From assembly GCA_965153455.1 (NCBI GenBank), contig OZ234498.1, positions 13,082,001 through 13,146,000 of the forward strand: a stretch of DNA of 64,000 nucleotides. The letters are read 5' to 3'. Positions 49,031 through 61,930 of the stretch are shown in pieces (the first letter of the stretch is position 1; every line of letters starts with the position of its first letter). A program made the translations under genes and the position numbers. Below the pieces are notes generated by a model. It did not search any database, was not told the origin of the DNA, and saw only the letters and a program-made list of their open reading frames with translations. The stretch is from Sphagnum compactum. Lineage: Eukaryota; Bryophyta; Sphagnopsida; Sphagnales.

Positions 49031-49608
49031 GAAGTCCTTAAAGTTCATAATTTAGACCATAGAAAAGAGAAATTTGATGAAAATTTAGAAGATCAAAGAA
49101 CAATGGAGATCATTGATACTGATTAGATAGTTGCATCAGAATAAGCCTTAATAAATCTAATGAGTTAATAGACTATGATACTACTTAGAAACCATAATTA
49201 TACAATTTCACAATCACTAGACTATAAGTCAAATAGGCCTATCACATCAGAACAAAACTCTATCAATTTGATGACTCAGCATAGGATAGAAGAAAACTGT
49301 AGTGTAGATATCAGTAGGTCATCATATTTAGAATTGGCATCAGAACAACCTAGTGCCACATCTATAGAATTGCTAGGTTAACAAGTATTAATTATAGCCC
49401 ATATTGTTGTCAGTACGAATTTAAACAAAAGTCGATAGGTGTTAAAAAATCAAAAAAAGGACAAATTGTTAAAACACTAACCTTAAAGCGAAAAGTGAAA
49501 TGTCACTACATGAAACAAGATGATTGGGTTTCGATAGCCAACAAACAACATAACACCTCTTCATTTTCATTTTTTGCAAATAAGTTTTTATCATTTTTTG
49601 TTTTTAGA
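49031..49608. other. Spacer between integrase and extra ORF region
   Basis: Polar, Ser/Thr/Glu-rich frames with stops and no recognised domain. Just before 49609 the sequence TTTTTGTTTTTAG resembles a splice acceptor, so the downstream ORF could have been expressed from a spliced transcript, as known for env-like ORFs of some plant gypsy elements. That is inference. Confidence 0.4.
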
Positions 49609-50382
49609 ATGAGCACAAAAGAAAGTTTTCTTGAGAAGTTGCAAAGACAATCCACAAAAAGATTACAAAAGTTGAGAAAAGAAAAATAAAAAAATAGAAA
49701 GAATAGTAAAATTTTACAAATATTTTGCCTTTGTAGTTTAGGTCTCCAAAGAAAGGTCCACCATTTCCATCTCATGTTTATTATTATTTTTCTTCTCAAA
49801 GATTTTCTCTATTGTCTAAGTTTGAATTTTTTTTGAAGCAATTAGAAAGAGCGATAAAGATTACAAAAAAACTTTAAGGAGGTATAATTTTAGAAAGCCT
49901 AGAAAAGAGGCAAATACAAGTGAACAGGTTGGTTCGATTTCCATTTTTGATTCTGGAGAGGAGAAGCAGAGGGATGATTTGCAACAACATAAAAAACACC
50001 ATCACAAAAACAAGAGCCCATGTAGGAACAAACTCCAGAGAAGGTCCACATTCCAAACAAGAAGCATAGCAAGAGAAGAATTCAACAAGCAATGGTTGCT
50101 AATTTGCGAAGGAAAAAGGTTCAGATTCAACGTGATGATGAGGTTAAGTACATTTTTATTCCTATAGAGCAAAGTTATAGTAACAATTTGAAAAATATTT
50201 TGCTCTAGATAAGTTTTGGGAAGGAAGAGAAAACATGGGCAAATAGAGCTGGTTTGGTAGGTCTGTTTGAGGTTGAATGGAAGACTCCCCATCATAACAT
50301 TTTGGTTGAATTTTTGAATAATTGGAAACTAGATTTTGAACATAAAAAAATCAAGGTTATGATGGTAGAAGAATAGAGAATT

Positions 50383-52185
50383 CATTATGAAAAATCGTGT
50401 TTGTCGAAACCACATTAACCTGCAACTAAAACTCAAAAAACAACTCGTATTCAATTGTTATGCAACTATCCCTTGGGTATTACAACTACTGTGTAACTAT
50501 CCCCTTAGAAATACGATGTATTAATAAATAAATTGCCACGTTAGAAAATCAATTAATTGTATTATAGTTGGAAATGAGTTAAAAATGGGTCTTCTATGCG
50601 ATAATTTATACACATCGTGCATACATATGTAATCAACCATGTTTGATTTTTTAAGGAGTTGCATTATAGTTGCATGTGGTAATTACTTTATAATTATTAT
50701 AAACGTGTCACTAAAACAACAATTATGTTGCAATTAGTGTATAATGTACATACATGCGATTATGCCACGTGTCCACATCTCCACCACCCATTATGGGATA
50801 CATTTGCAACAAGTTTTCGATTATGATTCCAATTGATATGATTAGTATAGCCACAAGTGTGCCACCACTAAAGTACTATTATTCAACTATGTTATGACTA
50901 TAAAACAACTACTTATAACTTAATGAGGATACATATTCATCAATTATTATATCTTCATCATATGTGTTTCATTTTGAGTAATTTAAAATGTTATGGGAGC
51001 ATTACCTCAGGTTCTAAAAATCATCTTTGAAGTGCAAAGGAAAATGAGTAATGAAAAAATAACAAAAAGAAAAATATGGTTTCCAACTTACAAAACATTT
51101 TTTTTTCTTTGGACCCCTTTTACTTTCAAACCTCATAACTTTCTTATTTTTTATTCATTTAAAATGATTTAAAGTGTTATAAGAGTGCCACCTAAAGTTC
51201 TACAAAAACATTTTGAATTCTAATAACAAAAAAACAATATATAAAAAAAATTTGTGGGTGTTTGGGAATCGACCTTTTTAGCATTTGGTGGTTTATTTTT
51301 TGAGTTATTGACCCCCCTATTTTGAGGGGCCATAACCTTCTCAATTTTATTCCATTTTTGATGATTTTTAATGCACTAGATGCACCAATAGGAAGGGTTC
51401 ACTTTTGTTTAGATGCCAAAAACAATGGAACCCCCCTTGGATTTGGCTTGCTTTGAACACTTAATTGTTATAGTTGCAACTAAAAGACTTAACCCATATG
51501 CTTTGTCTTTGAATCCCATGTTACAAACTATATAAGAAGGCTTACATTCTTATATTTTCACATTAAAATACATGTGCCATTTTGGGATGAGTTGAAAAAA
51601 GCTTAACTTAAAAGCAAAACATAAAATAAAAAATAAAATTTCATGGCTATTATTTAATGCACTTAATCTTGTGCTTTCCTTCCTATTTACCTACTTAGGT
51701 AAGTAAGTAGGTCCTACTTTTCTACCTACCTATGTAAGTAGGTAGGTAGATAGGTCCTAGGTAAACATGTAGGTATGTAGGTCTTAAGACCTACCAACCT
51801 ACCTACCTATGGTTACGTATAACCTACTTAGTTACTAAAATAAATATATTTATTTTTATATTTTTCCAAAATATGCCATGTGGTAATTTTTTTATTATGC
51901 CACATGTTAGATTGTAATAGATGAATGATAATTAATGACATTAGCATAACATCATGGGTGTAGTTATAATGGAGTTGAATAGTAGTTGAAAATGAGTTAT
52001 TTTCATTGAGTTGCAATTGAGTTGCAATGAGTTGCATGGTACATAAGGTGAATTCCAACTTTGTAACTTCATGCAACTTGTTTGTTAGAATTCACAACGT
52101 ATATATATAGTGAATTACAAATGTTCGTTGTAACTCAAAAATCGAGTTGCAAGGCTAGTTATAAAACACCCATTTTTTCATAGTG
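50383..52185. mobile_element. Non-autonomous CACTA-like element, 1.8 kb
   Basis: The right end is TTTTTTCATAGTG, the complement of CACTATGAAAAAA. The left end is CATTATGAAAAATCG, the same sequence with CACTA changed to CATTA. The flanks are a 3-bp duplication ATT (50380-50382 and 52186-52188), as expected for CACTA transposons. Both subterminal regions are rich in GTTGCAA/TTGCAACT motifs. No coding sequence is present. It interrupts the extra ORF, and removing it joins the two coding halves at a sensible place. Confidence 0.85.
51680..51830. repeat. ACCT/AGGT tetranucleotide array with inverted order
   Basis: Runs of TACCTACCT and TAGGTAGGT alternate on the same strand (for example GTAAGTAGGTAGGTAGATAGG then GACCTACCAACCTACC), so the array can fold back on itself. 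It lies inside the CACTA-like element. Confidence 0.75.
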
Positions 52186-54140
52186 ATTATAGATAGACAT
52201 CTATTAGTAGAGGTTTTTAAAATTTGCCATATAGGAGAAACAAAAGCAAATTGGGCAAAGATGTCAGATGTTAAAATACCACCAATAGACATAGCAAATA
52301 AAGTCCCAGATACATACAACACCAATGAAGGGTGGGTTGTAAAGAAAATGAAATCAAAGTATGTCAATAGAATTGTTGTAATTTTGCCCATTATCGATCA
52401 AAAAGATAAGGTGCAATATTTTTGTAATAAATTTTCCATGATGATCTCCAAAGCAAATCATGGAGAATTTGTCAATTGGGTTGCAATTATGTATTTTCAA
52501 TTGATCAAAAAGTTGATCAAATGGGAAAAATGTCAAAAGAACATGATTGAAGGGAAAACTAAGAGAGGGTTAAAAAAGGATGTATGCCATTTTGCTACTA
52601 TCCTAAAAGTTATGTTTGAAAAATGGTTTCCAATTCAAGGAGCAGCCATAGGAGGACAAGAGGAGGAAGGAGAATCTAAGGGAAAGGTTTATAAAAAACA
52701 AGAAACCTCTAAACCCTACACATATTTCTCCTAAAAAGGAGAAACAATTAGAAACAAGGACAACCAAAAAAGTAGTTCTAATGTCCTAGTCTAATGATGA
52801 TGAAGAGAGGGAAATTTTGCGAAAGAAGCAGAAAAGACAAGAAAATACTATAATGAAAGGGCAATGTTAACTCTCAATAGGTAGCACAACTATTGAGGAA
52901 ACAAAAACAACATCCTCATAGAGAAAAGGAGAAGTTAATATTTCCTAAGTCTAAATCCAAGACCATAGATCTTTCTAAAGCAAGAGAAGAGATTAGATGG
53001 GCAAGAACACTAGAGATGGCCCAAGAGGGAGCCAAAATTTTAAGCCTAACAAAAAGTAGAGGAGCAGATATAAAACCTGAAACTAAATCCACCAGAAGTG
53101 CAACAATCTGTTCCAATACCATAGAATAATGAAGGTATGTTATCTTTAAGACCAAGTTCTACAACATAAACAAATATATTTGGAGAAATTTGGACTTCAC
53201 ACAAAAGTCTAAGTTCTTTAGATATTGGTTTTAAAGGACAGACTCCTAGGTTTCATACACCAAGGTCTGTGCAAGGGCTAGAAGCATACTTGGATGGACA
53301 TAGGAGAGTTGTTGGTATGTTTCAACAGGTAGCATTGTATAGTATACAAATGACCAACATTCTGCTTAGATTTTTTGATACGAAAATCAGAAATAAATAA
53401 ATTATAGTGGAGAAGTATAGATTTGCTTAAAATTTATAGGGGGCTTTGGAGAAGGATCAAAAGCTCAAAACAGAATTATAGGACAAGAAGCATGAAAATA
53501 ATGAGGTATTGGTAGAACTACAAATAGCCAAATAAAAAATTAACAAAATGGAGAAACACAACAAGGATCTAAAAAATATTAAAGTAAAAAAGGATTCCTT
53601 GTCGGCAACTCTGATGTAGACATATGCCAGTTACTAAAAGTTGAAAATAGAAAGGATTCTCTAAGTGTGGCACACAATAAACTTCCGAGAAATTATAAGA
53701 TTATGGAGCAGATTTTTTTGAAGTAACAGAAGGAGCTACAAGAGTTTAGAGTGGACATTGGTAATGTATACCAATCCAAAAATGAGTTACAGAGGCAATT
53801 TGATTAGAAGCACGCAAAGATGGACAAAAATTTGTAAAGGTAGATGGCTTTAAATGAAAGGTTATAGCAAATTTTGGAAGAGGATAAGGTAATCAAGCCT
53901 TTCAATTATGACAATGTCTTCAAAGAAAACAATGAATTCAAGAAGCAACATAGTTTGCTTAAGGTAAAACTCAAGGCATTGATAATGGAAAAAAAGGATG
54001 TAGATTTGTGGTGGGATGTAATGTAGGATATAGTCCAAAAAGATATTGGGAAGGTTTGTAGAATGTATGAAAGAAATGAGAAGTTCTATAAGCATAAGAT
54101 ATTTCATATGGAAAAGGTCATACCATCATTTTAGTATGAA

Positions 54141-54818
54141 CATTTAGTCCTCACTCTAGGACCAAAAACTTTAGATGAAAAAAAGAAAAGAAAATACTGA
54201 TGGTGCAAGACCATCGTGGACAAGAACAAAAGAGGAGGAACCAGTAGACCTTAGAGGAGGGAAGGATAGTTCCTAAAAGGAGATTGTTAGTATGAAATAT
54301 GCATAAAAATAAACCCTAAAATCAATAAAATATGTTTTACATGATGTTAGTTCCCAAAAATATGCATCTTTAACCATAGAAATAGGAGAGCAATACACAT
54401 TAAGGAACATAAAACTTACAAAGTATAAGAGGATCAAATTGAACTGGCATTAGAACTACAACAACAGGAATAGACTTAGATTACATTAGATCTATAGCCA
54501 CAACAATAAATACAAATCACATCAAAGTTGTGGTCATTGGAGCAAATAACAACATATCACCAAACAAATGCACAAATGTCAACAGAGGTACAAGAAAAAC
54601 AACAATAGATTTTGTATACAATAAAGAATCAACCATTGATTCAATTTGAAGTATAGTAGACACAGATAGAGTAAATTGTAGTATAGATAGATTAAACTAT
54701 AGTACAACAAGATAAGCATTCGATTTCTGACTCACAAGATCAAAAATATTAGATTTAGCTTTATTAACATATTTTGATCCAAAATTTCCAGACATAATTT
54801 AAAGTATGGGTGGGGTGA
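54141..54818. other. 3' untranslated part of the gypsy element
   Basis: AT-rich sequence with stops in all frames. It ends in a purine-rich tract (AAGTATGGGTGGGGTGA, 54802-54818) that fits a polypurine tract immediately before the LTR. Confidence 0.5.
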
Positions 54819-55000
54819 TGTTAAGGGAATAATTACTCATTGTAATAGTTAGTTAGTTAGTATATATTTACTTACCTAGTTACTGTTCTAGGAATTACTA
54901 GCTAGTTTACATAGTTTTTGTTACCATTTGAGTTTGAATAAATCATAGGACTATTTCTTAAGATGATTATTTTTTGAGAAGAGGAAGAGATTGATTCATT
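54819..55000 (+). mobile_element. Probable 3' LTR of the gypsy element (start only)
   Basis: Directly after the candidate polypurine tract, the sequence begins TGTTAAGGGAATAATTACTC, a typical TG start, followed by repeated TTAGTTAGTTAG. The right boundary is not resolved and 55000 is arbitrary. No matching 5' LTR was found upstream of gag, so the element is 5'-truncated or its 5' LTR lies outside the recognisable region. Confidence 0.5.
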
Positions 55001-55994
55001 GTAGAACATTGAATTTTGATGGATTATGAAACAAAAGTATTTTGTTTTTTGGAAAAGCTTCAATTCCATAGCCCATATATGCTATTTTTGATGTTTTTCT
55101 CATATTTTCATGATTGGATTAAAGTTCTAAAACTAGATTTGAGTAGATCTAAATGAACATATTTTAATAATATTAATTTTATGATATGTTTTTGTCCATA
55201 TCTATGTCAAAATATAGGATAGAAATTTTGTATTTATTAATTAGCTATTTACTTGTGTAATAATTATGTGTTTAATCATTTACAAGTTTATAATATGCTT
55301 ATTATGTACATATGTCTACCTTCTAGTTTTTTTCCCTTTTAATTGTTTTTAATGTTTGAAATTGTATATTATTAAATAATTATATGGTGTTCATGAAAAA
55401 GATTTTTAGTCACGTATTCCTATCCATGAAGACTTTTAGTCATGTAATCATATCCATGGTTACAAAAATACAACTAGGCATAATATTGTGATGGACTCAA
55501 AACTACAAGAGCTTCTAATTATAAATAACCAAACTCAATGGTTATAGTTAATTTGTCTTTGATAGCTTTTAAGTAGAGGTCCACTTAATTATGCTAAACC
55601 TCTTTTGGGAGGTTGTTTTTGATGTTGTAACAAAAAATTGAAGTTTTGATGGGTCATTGGTATAACCCATTTTGGGACCCAAGTGGGATTTCAAAGAAAG
55701 GTCATGGGTTCAAACTTCAAACCCAATGGTGTGTGTAGGTGAAAGTCTTTTCAACCTTTTTTTAATGGGACTAAATTGGGGCTTGTGAATCTAGCTTATT
55801 GTTTGTTAGGTCAAGTTTGCTATTATGTTTCAAGAAAATAAACAAACAAATAATTAATTAAGCTAAATATATGAGCTACTGAATATGTTTGATTTCAATG
55901 GTGGCATCTAGGGCATTATGGTGGTTTAATTTAATTTAATTTAATTTCCAAATGGAAAATGAGAAGTTAGAGTTTATAAACAATTTGTTGTGAC

Positions 55995-56891
55995 ATGAAA
56001 TATGCCAATGAAGTACATGAAAGAAAGGCTAAAAGGATGAAATTCTTACATCAAAGTGGGCAATCTCAAACATGGCATGTTGAATTCCCATATCACCTTT
56101 GGGGATTTCCCCCATTTCCAACATGGCTAAAGACTCTTATTGCCTTAGCTATCCAAGGAAGGGACACAATTGATCAAGAGACAATACACATGTCCATGTC
56201 ACCTACGCTAGAAGCTAGGTCATATCATTCAATGTATGCATTTGGGAACCACATCCATGTGGTGAGTGCAAAAGAACATTTAACCACAAGTGATAGTGGC
56301 ATAGCTGCCACATTTGAACATGTGTGTGTTTCATGACCCAATGATCAAAGCCTCATTGTTGTAAATTTGGAGTACATGGGGTGGGTCGAGGAGATCTTGG
56401 AGTTAAATTATGGGGTTCTAAATATTGTGGTGTTATTGTGTAATTGGGTGAAAGTAAATTATAGTAGAAGTAATGCAACTATAAAACAAGATGAGTATGG
56501 CTTCACCTTTGTGAACTTTGGGTCATTAATTCCAATTTCAGACTAGTCTTTTGCCTTCCCACTACATGTAAATCAAGTTTTTTTTTCTATTTGTGATTAT
56601 AGGGAGAATGGTTGGAAAGTGGTTCTTCGAAAAAATCATCATAGGAAACAATTAACAATAAACATTCAGCTCGACCCTACTGAGTTTGATATGTTTAGGG
56701 TCCGTAATGTTGATGATTATTCAAGGTTGTAGGTTCCGGTGTCTATACAAGAAACAAATCAGCTACCTACTATTGTAGGAGGGTTTATTGTTAGTGTTAC
56801 AAATTTGAATGTTGATGACAATGAAGGGGACCAAGACAATGGATTTGATAGTCTAGAAGATTATGCACTAGACAACTCTAATGATGCATGA
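55995..56891 (+). pseudogene. CACTA transposon protein, DUF4216-like C-terminal part
   Basis: The first block (55995-56333) ends with LTTSDSGIAATFEHVCVS, then a TGA. The same frame continues LEYMGWVEEILELNYGVLNI, VVLLCNWVKVNY, DEYGFTFVNFG and GWKVVLRKNHH, ending in an acidic tail (DNEGDQDNGFDSLEDYALDN) at 56891. The order (YxGxxEEIxELxY, VVLxxCxW, DxYGFTxVNF, GWxVVL) matches DUF4216, found C-terminal to the TNP2-type transposase in plant CACTA elements. Stops at 56334, about 56544 and 56730 show decay. The transposase catalytic part is absent, so the element is internally deleted. Confidence 0.75.
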
Positions 56892-57339
56892 TGATTCATT
56901 CACAGATGTTTGAAACGTGTATATGAACATGTTGCATATGCATATGATTAGTTTATGCTCAATTTCATGTACATTTCCTTTCAAACCTTTCAACTTGTGT
57001 AGTTAATTGAAAACTTACATAACAATTTATGCAAACCTTACTTTGATTTTCAAGGCAAACATAGATCTAATTTTGATTTAGAATTAATTGTTAATTGCAA
57101 GACTTTGAAAAAGCTGGAATATAAGAAAATTAGTTTAGTTAAATTCCAAGAACATGGTTTTTGTAGGTTGAAATGTTTTGCTATAATGGAAAATTAAATT
57201 AAATCTATGATCAATCAAGGCATTGGAAAATTATGAGATTTAAAAAAAAAATTCCATACTTGGCCAAATTAATAAAATATATATCTACTTACCATGTAGG
57301 AAATTAAAGTGACTATTGTGGTAACAACTATTAAACATG

Positions 57340-58006
57340 TGTACTTTATGTGACATATATCAATCACAGATTGCCATTATTCTTATTACACATGTATCTC
57401 AATGGACTAATTTTAGTCATGTTAATAATTAATATGACTTTAATATATAGCTCCATTGATTGCTTTTAGTCATATTACCGGTCTTTTGTCTATACGTGTA
57501 TTTATCGTGACTAATTTAGATCACATGTTACTATTAGTCATGTTACATGTGGCAACAAGTACAAGACATGTGTACCTCATGTGAGATATATCAATCATAT
57601 TACCATCATCCTTACTATATGTGTATCTCCCCTAACTCATTCTAGTCATGCTAATATTACATGCATAATTCCATTGACTAATTTTAGTCATAATAATGTT
57701 TATTGTCTACATGTGTACTTACCATGACTGATTTAGTTCATGTTATTATCAATCACGTTACATGTGGTAGCATGTGACTAACGTCAATCATGGTGTTATT
57801 AGTACGAATACATTTAGGCACCAAGAGGTTCCATGTATTCAGTCGCATTGTCTATTATGATTAAAGCTCATATCACACTAAGTCATAACAGACTATGTTA
57901 GATTTGTGATTAATCATGATGAACATAGTTAATCATGTTCAAATCTGATTACACAGTCATGTCAATCAAATTTAACTCGTGAGAAGGACATAGTTTTGTT
58001 GTAGTG
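57340..58006 (+). mobile_element. Right terminal region of the CACTA element with subterminal repeats
   Basis: At least ten copies of AGTCATGTTA or its complement in direct and inverted order (for example TTTTAGTCATGTTAAT, CAATCACGTTACATG) crowd this stretch. The segment ends ATAGTTTTGTTGTAGTG (end 58006), which is CACTACAACAAAACTAT on the other strand, a CACTA-type terminus. Similar motifs near 55400-55450 (TTTTAGTCATGTAAT) probably mark the left subterminal region, but a clean CACTA left end was not found. Confidence 0.7.
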
Positions 58007-60460
58007 TGTTATCTTAGGTTATTTTAGGTTATGTAACTATAGGTTGGTCTAGGCTATAGTATCTTAAGGTCCAGCCTAGGGTAGAATAACTTAAAATAAT
58101 ATAAGGTGGAATAACCTATAGTATAAATAAGTAAATTAAGGTATAATAAATTAAAATACCTTAGGGTGGAATAACCTAAAATAATTTAAATTATCTTTAA
58201 AATAATTATAAGTATAATAACCTATAATAATTTACAATGGATTAACTTAGAATAATTGAAAATAATTTATACCATATTAGTTTTACGATTTGGGTAGTTT
58301 GTTGCCAAATAATTAATTAAATTTTAAATCTTAACTTCGGCACTTGATTTTTTAATTTTGCAATTTTTGGTAGGTAATGGTTATAAATTTTTAAAAAAAA
58401 GGTTATTGTTAAAGTTATGGAATAGTCTAATGTGTCTAGACTACCTTAGTTCTAAATCATTCATGTCCTAAAAGGTTTATTGTTCAAATTTGACAGTTGA
58501 AATTTTGATTTTATTAAAAAATAACATAGTGAAATAATATAAAATAATCTAAACTACAATATCTTTAAATAACCTAAGGTAAAATAACATAGAATTAGGC
58601 TACAAAACCTAAAATATTTAAGCCAATAACATCAAAAAATTAATAGTCATTGTAGTGAATTATTTCAATTAGAAGTGAATTATATAAACTAATAGTGAAA
58701 CATGATGGTTACATAGTTATCTTATAGTGACATAACTTTAAGCAAGGTGAAATGACTAGGGTGGAGAGGATTTATTTCATTTTAAAAATCTCATAATGAG
58801 TTAAGTTAATGAATTGCTTCTCACTTTTGGACTAATGCAATCACCAACACTTAACAACCCCTTTGTAAGAGTTTAATTTCATAATTGCATGGTGTCAATG
58901 GTTTTCTTGGTAGCAAGGTCTACATACTAATGGGAAATGTTAAAAGCACCCAATGTAAAAGGTTTTATTTTTGTTAGTAGGATTTATGTTTCATTAATTT
59001 TTGCTAAGTGAAAAATAACATTTATTTTGGCATCTTAGATTCTATCAAATGAATTTATTTTATAATTGGCTACATAATTTTGCCCCTTGGTTGAAACTTG
59101 GAACCCAAATTTCATAAAAGCAATGTTTTAAGAAAATGTTATGACTTGTGTACCAATGAAAATGTTGAAAAATCCTTCCTACTATCATGAACATTAAATT
59201 TTTAGTGGCATTTAATTATTTTTTTAGTGGACAACAACATCTAGTAATTAGGTTATTTGATCATGTCAATTGGATAATTAATTTATGGTCGGATGCCTCA
59301 TTTACCCCCACCAATTTGAACTTTGGGCCCAAATTTCCTGAAGGCAATTTTTATAAAAAATTATGATCTATGGGTGAATCCCAAGTGGAGAAAAAACCCC
59401 TTGTAGAAATTTGGAAACACAAGTTAAAATAAGGAGGTTTTTTCTAATAGTATGATAGGTGGAAAACTATTGAAACCCATCATAATTTCATGGGCATTAA
59501 GTTTTCAATGGTTTTTTTAGATTAATTGATTAATTTTTTGTAATGGATAGTAGCATCTAGCTAGTAATTAGATTATTAGATCAATATGTTGGTGAATCAA
59601 TTTATTTTTTGTTAACTCATGATTTAACCTTGCCAATTGGAATTTGGAGCCCAAATTATGGGCATCTAGTTTTAAAATTTTAATACTACGATTTGTGGAC
59701 CAATTGCAAGTGCCAAAAAACCCATTGTAATAAGTATATTTTAGGCATTGGATGTTTAGTGTTTTTTCTCATAATGAACAATAACATATAGTTAGGTTTC
59801 CTAGATTCTGTCATATATGATAATTAAGATAACATGGTCCCATTACTCGCATACAACCTTTATTTCATTGCTACATAACACCAACAAATGAAATAAAATA
59901 TTAGAAATGCCAAAATCAAATGCTCTTTAATATAACCATAATTTGACGAAACCTTATGAAAAGTTTCCAGATTTTTTAATATATGGTTCAAGTATATATG
60001 GTATAAAAAAAGATGATGTTTAAAAATGTTTAGTTGCATGAATAGCTTCTAGGAAAAATTGACTAAATATATAAATTAATTTACATTAATTACCATAATG
60101 AACTTACAATAATTCCCAGAAATAAGTTATGGAAAAATCATTAGGAGGGAAACCTCAGATTTGCAACTATGTTTTCAACTCGTTTTCAATTACAATTTGT
60201 TGTTGGAAATAACAAATTTAGTTTATTTTTATTTTTTATGCAATTGGAAACCACCAAAATCAATAAGTTCAAATCAAAAATGACATTTTAGTTGCAAATG
60301 TTAATCATGTTTCAACACCATGACAATAACCGCTTTTAGCCACTTTATTGGAAATGACATTTACCATTATAGTTGAGGGTTATTTTTTATTGTAGCCCTA
60401 GGGTGGATGAACCTTCATCCATTGATGTTGCATGAGGTCATCAATTTGCCAAGTGTAAAT
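58007..60460. other. AT-rich intergenic
   Basis: No gene recognised. 58010-58290 and 58500-58640 contain many AATAACCTA-type motifs, a low-order repeat. 60150-60400 holds TTGCAACTA-type motifs and the string TTATTTTTTATTGTAG, which resembles a decayed CACTA-like right end. Confidence 0.4.
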
Positions 60461-60469
60461 TCGATTGTG

Positions 60470-61930
60470 TTACAACTAAGTTGAACAAAAGGTTCAACCA
60501 ATAGTTTAATGACACATGGCACATCCATAGGCTAAGCCATGTGAGATTTAACCTAGGCCGCATGGCATTTGAACATAGGCCACCTAGATATAAGGCTAAG
60601 TTAGGCCATGTGGCTTATAGGCTAGGCTTAAAAATAAACCATCTAATTTACATTATGTGAAACCTAGGCTAAGTTAGGACACAATGTCCTATATGTGGCC
60701 CCTAAGCTAAGCATAAACCTAAGCCAGGTGACATCTAAGTTAGGCCTAGACCTAAACCACATGGCACTTAAAATAGGCCTAAACTTCTAGGCCATGTGGT
60801 GCTTAATTAGGAAAATCTTATTTCATTTTCGATTTAGCTTTTAAGGTCGAACCTTTTTTATTGGCTCATCGCAAATGGTAATTCCATTTTCATGTTTTTT
60901 TGTTTTCTCCAACATTTCTAATCCACCTTCTTATATAGTTTGAAAATTTGAAATGGAAGATAAATAATATGGGATAAACATTTTTGTTACAACTTAGTGT
61001 AACTTAATCACAATTACATGTACTAATGATTATCTACCTACCCACTTAACTACTACCTAACTACCTATTTAACCTAACCCATTACTTACTAAGTAATGTA
61101 GCCTATGTAATACCTAGGTTATGCAAGGTAGCACTTAAGCCTAAACCAATTAGGCCATTTAGCACTTATGCTTAGACCACATATACCGCATGGCATCTAG
61201 GTTAAATGGCACCTAGGCCAAGTGGCACTTGTGTTTAAACCACATATACTTCAAACACTTAGGCCATGCCATGTGTCACATAGACTAAACCTAGACCTAA
61301 TCCATGTGGCACTTAAATTAGGTTTAAACTTAGGCCATGCGGTACTTAGGCTACTTTTAGACTTGGACCACACCATGTTGCATTACGTTAAGCTTAAACA
61401 CAAGCCACATGACACCTAAGTTAAGCCTAAACTTAGGCCACTCCTAAGCTAAGTGTAAACCTAGACCATATGGCACCTAAGTTTTTTCCTTGACCTAGGC
61501 CATACCATTTGGCACTTAGGCTAAACCTAGGCATAGGTCACCTAGGTTAAACCTAGACCTAGTAACCTATGTGGTGCTTAGGTTGAACCAAATGCCACCT
61601 AGGTTAGGCCTATAGTTAGGCCATGTGGCCCATAAGCTTAAACCACATAGGTCACATGGCATTTATAAATTAGTTCATGCCACATGGTATCTAGGCAAAG
61701 TTTAAACCTGGGCCATGTGGCTAGGCTAGGTTACCTATATATGTCCTAGACTGGGCTATTTAGGTAGTCAATTTAGCCTACACCACTTACATACCTAAGC
61801 TAGGTTAACCTATCTATTACATAGGTAAATAACATGAGTATGTAAGCTAGGTATATTAGGTAACATAGTATAGACCTATGTATACATGTGTAATAGATAG
61901 GTTAACCTAGGTACATAGGTACCTTAAAAA
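60470..61930. repeat. 1.4-kb array of short TAGGCC / CATGTGGCA repeats
   Basis: Units built from AGGCCATGTGGCACTTAGG, CTAAACCTAGACCTAGG and CACCTAAGTTAGGCC recur in both orders over about 1.4 kb, with spacing of roughly 35-60 bases. The right part (61700-61930) shifts to ACCTATATA/TAGGTAACATAG motifs. The internal AGGCCT, CTAGG and CATG cores make many short palindromes. No coding potential. Confidence 0.7.

Larger units (their letters stand above)
49609..54140 (+). pseudogene. Extra ORF region downstream of gypsy integrase, function unknown
   Basis: Between integrase and the probable 3' LTR lie about 2.7 kb of decayed coding sequence once the nested 1.8-kb insertion is set aside. It starts MSTKESFLEKLQRQS (49609), very basic. 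A globular part follows: AGLVGLFEVEWKTPHHNILV near 50250, then, after the insertion, DRHLLVEVFKICHIGETKAN (52190) and RIVVILPIIDQKDKVQYF (52370), ending near 52734 with a charged tail. From 52893 to about 54130 the blocks are Lys/Glu-rich and coiled-coil-like (KKHENNEVLVELQIAK). Position matches env-like or additional ORFs of plant gypsy elements, but no membrane segment or known domain is seen. Confidence 0.6.
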
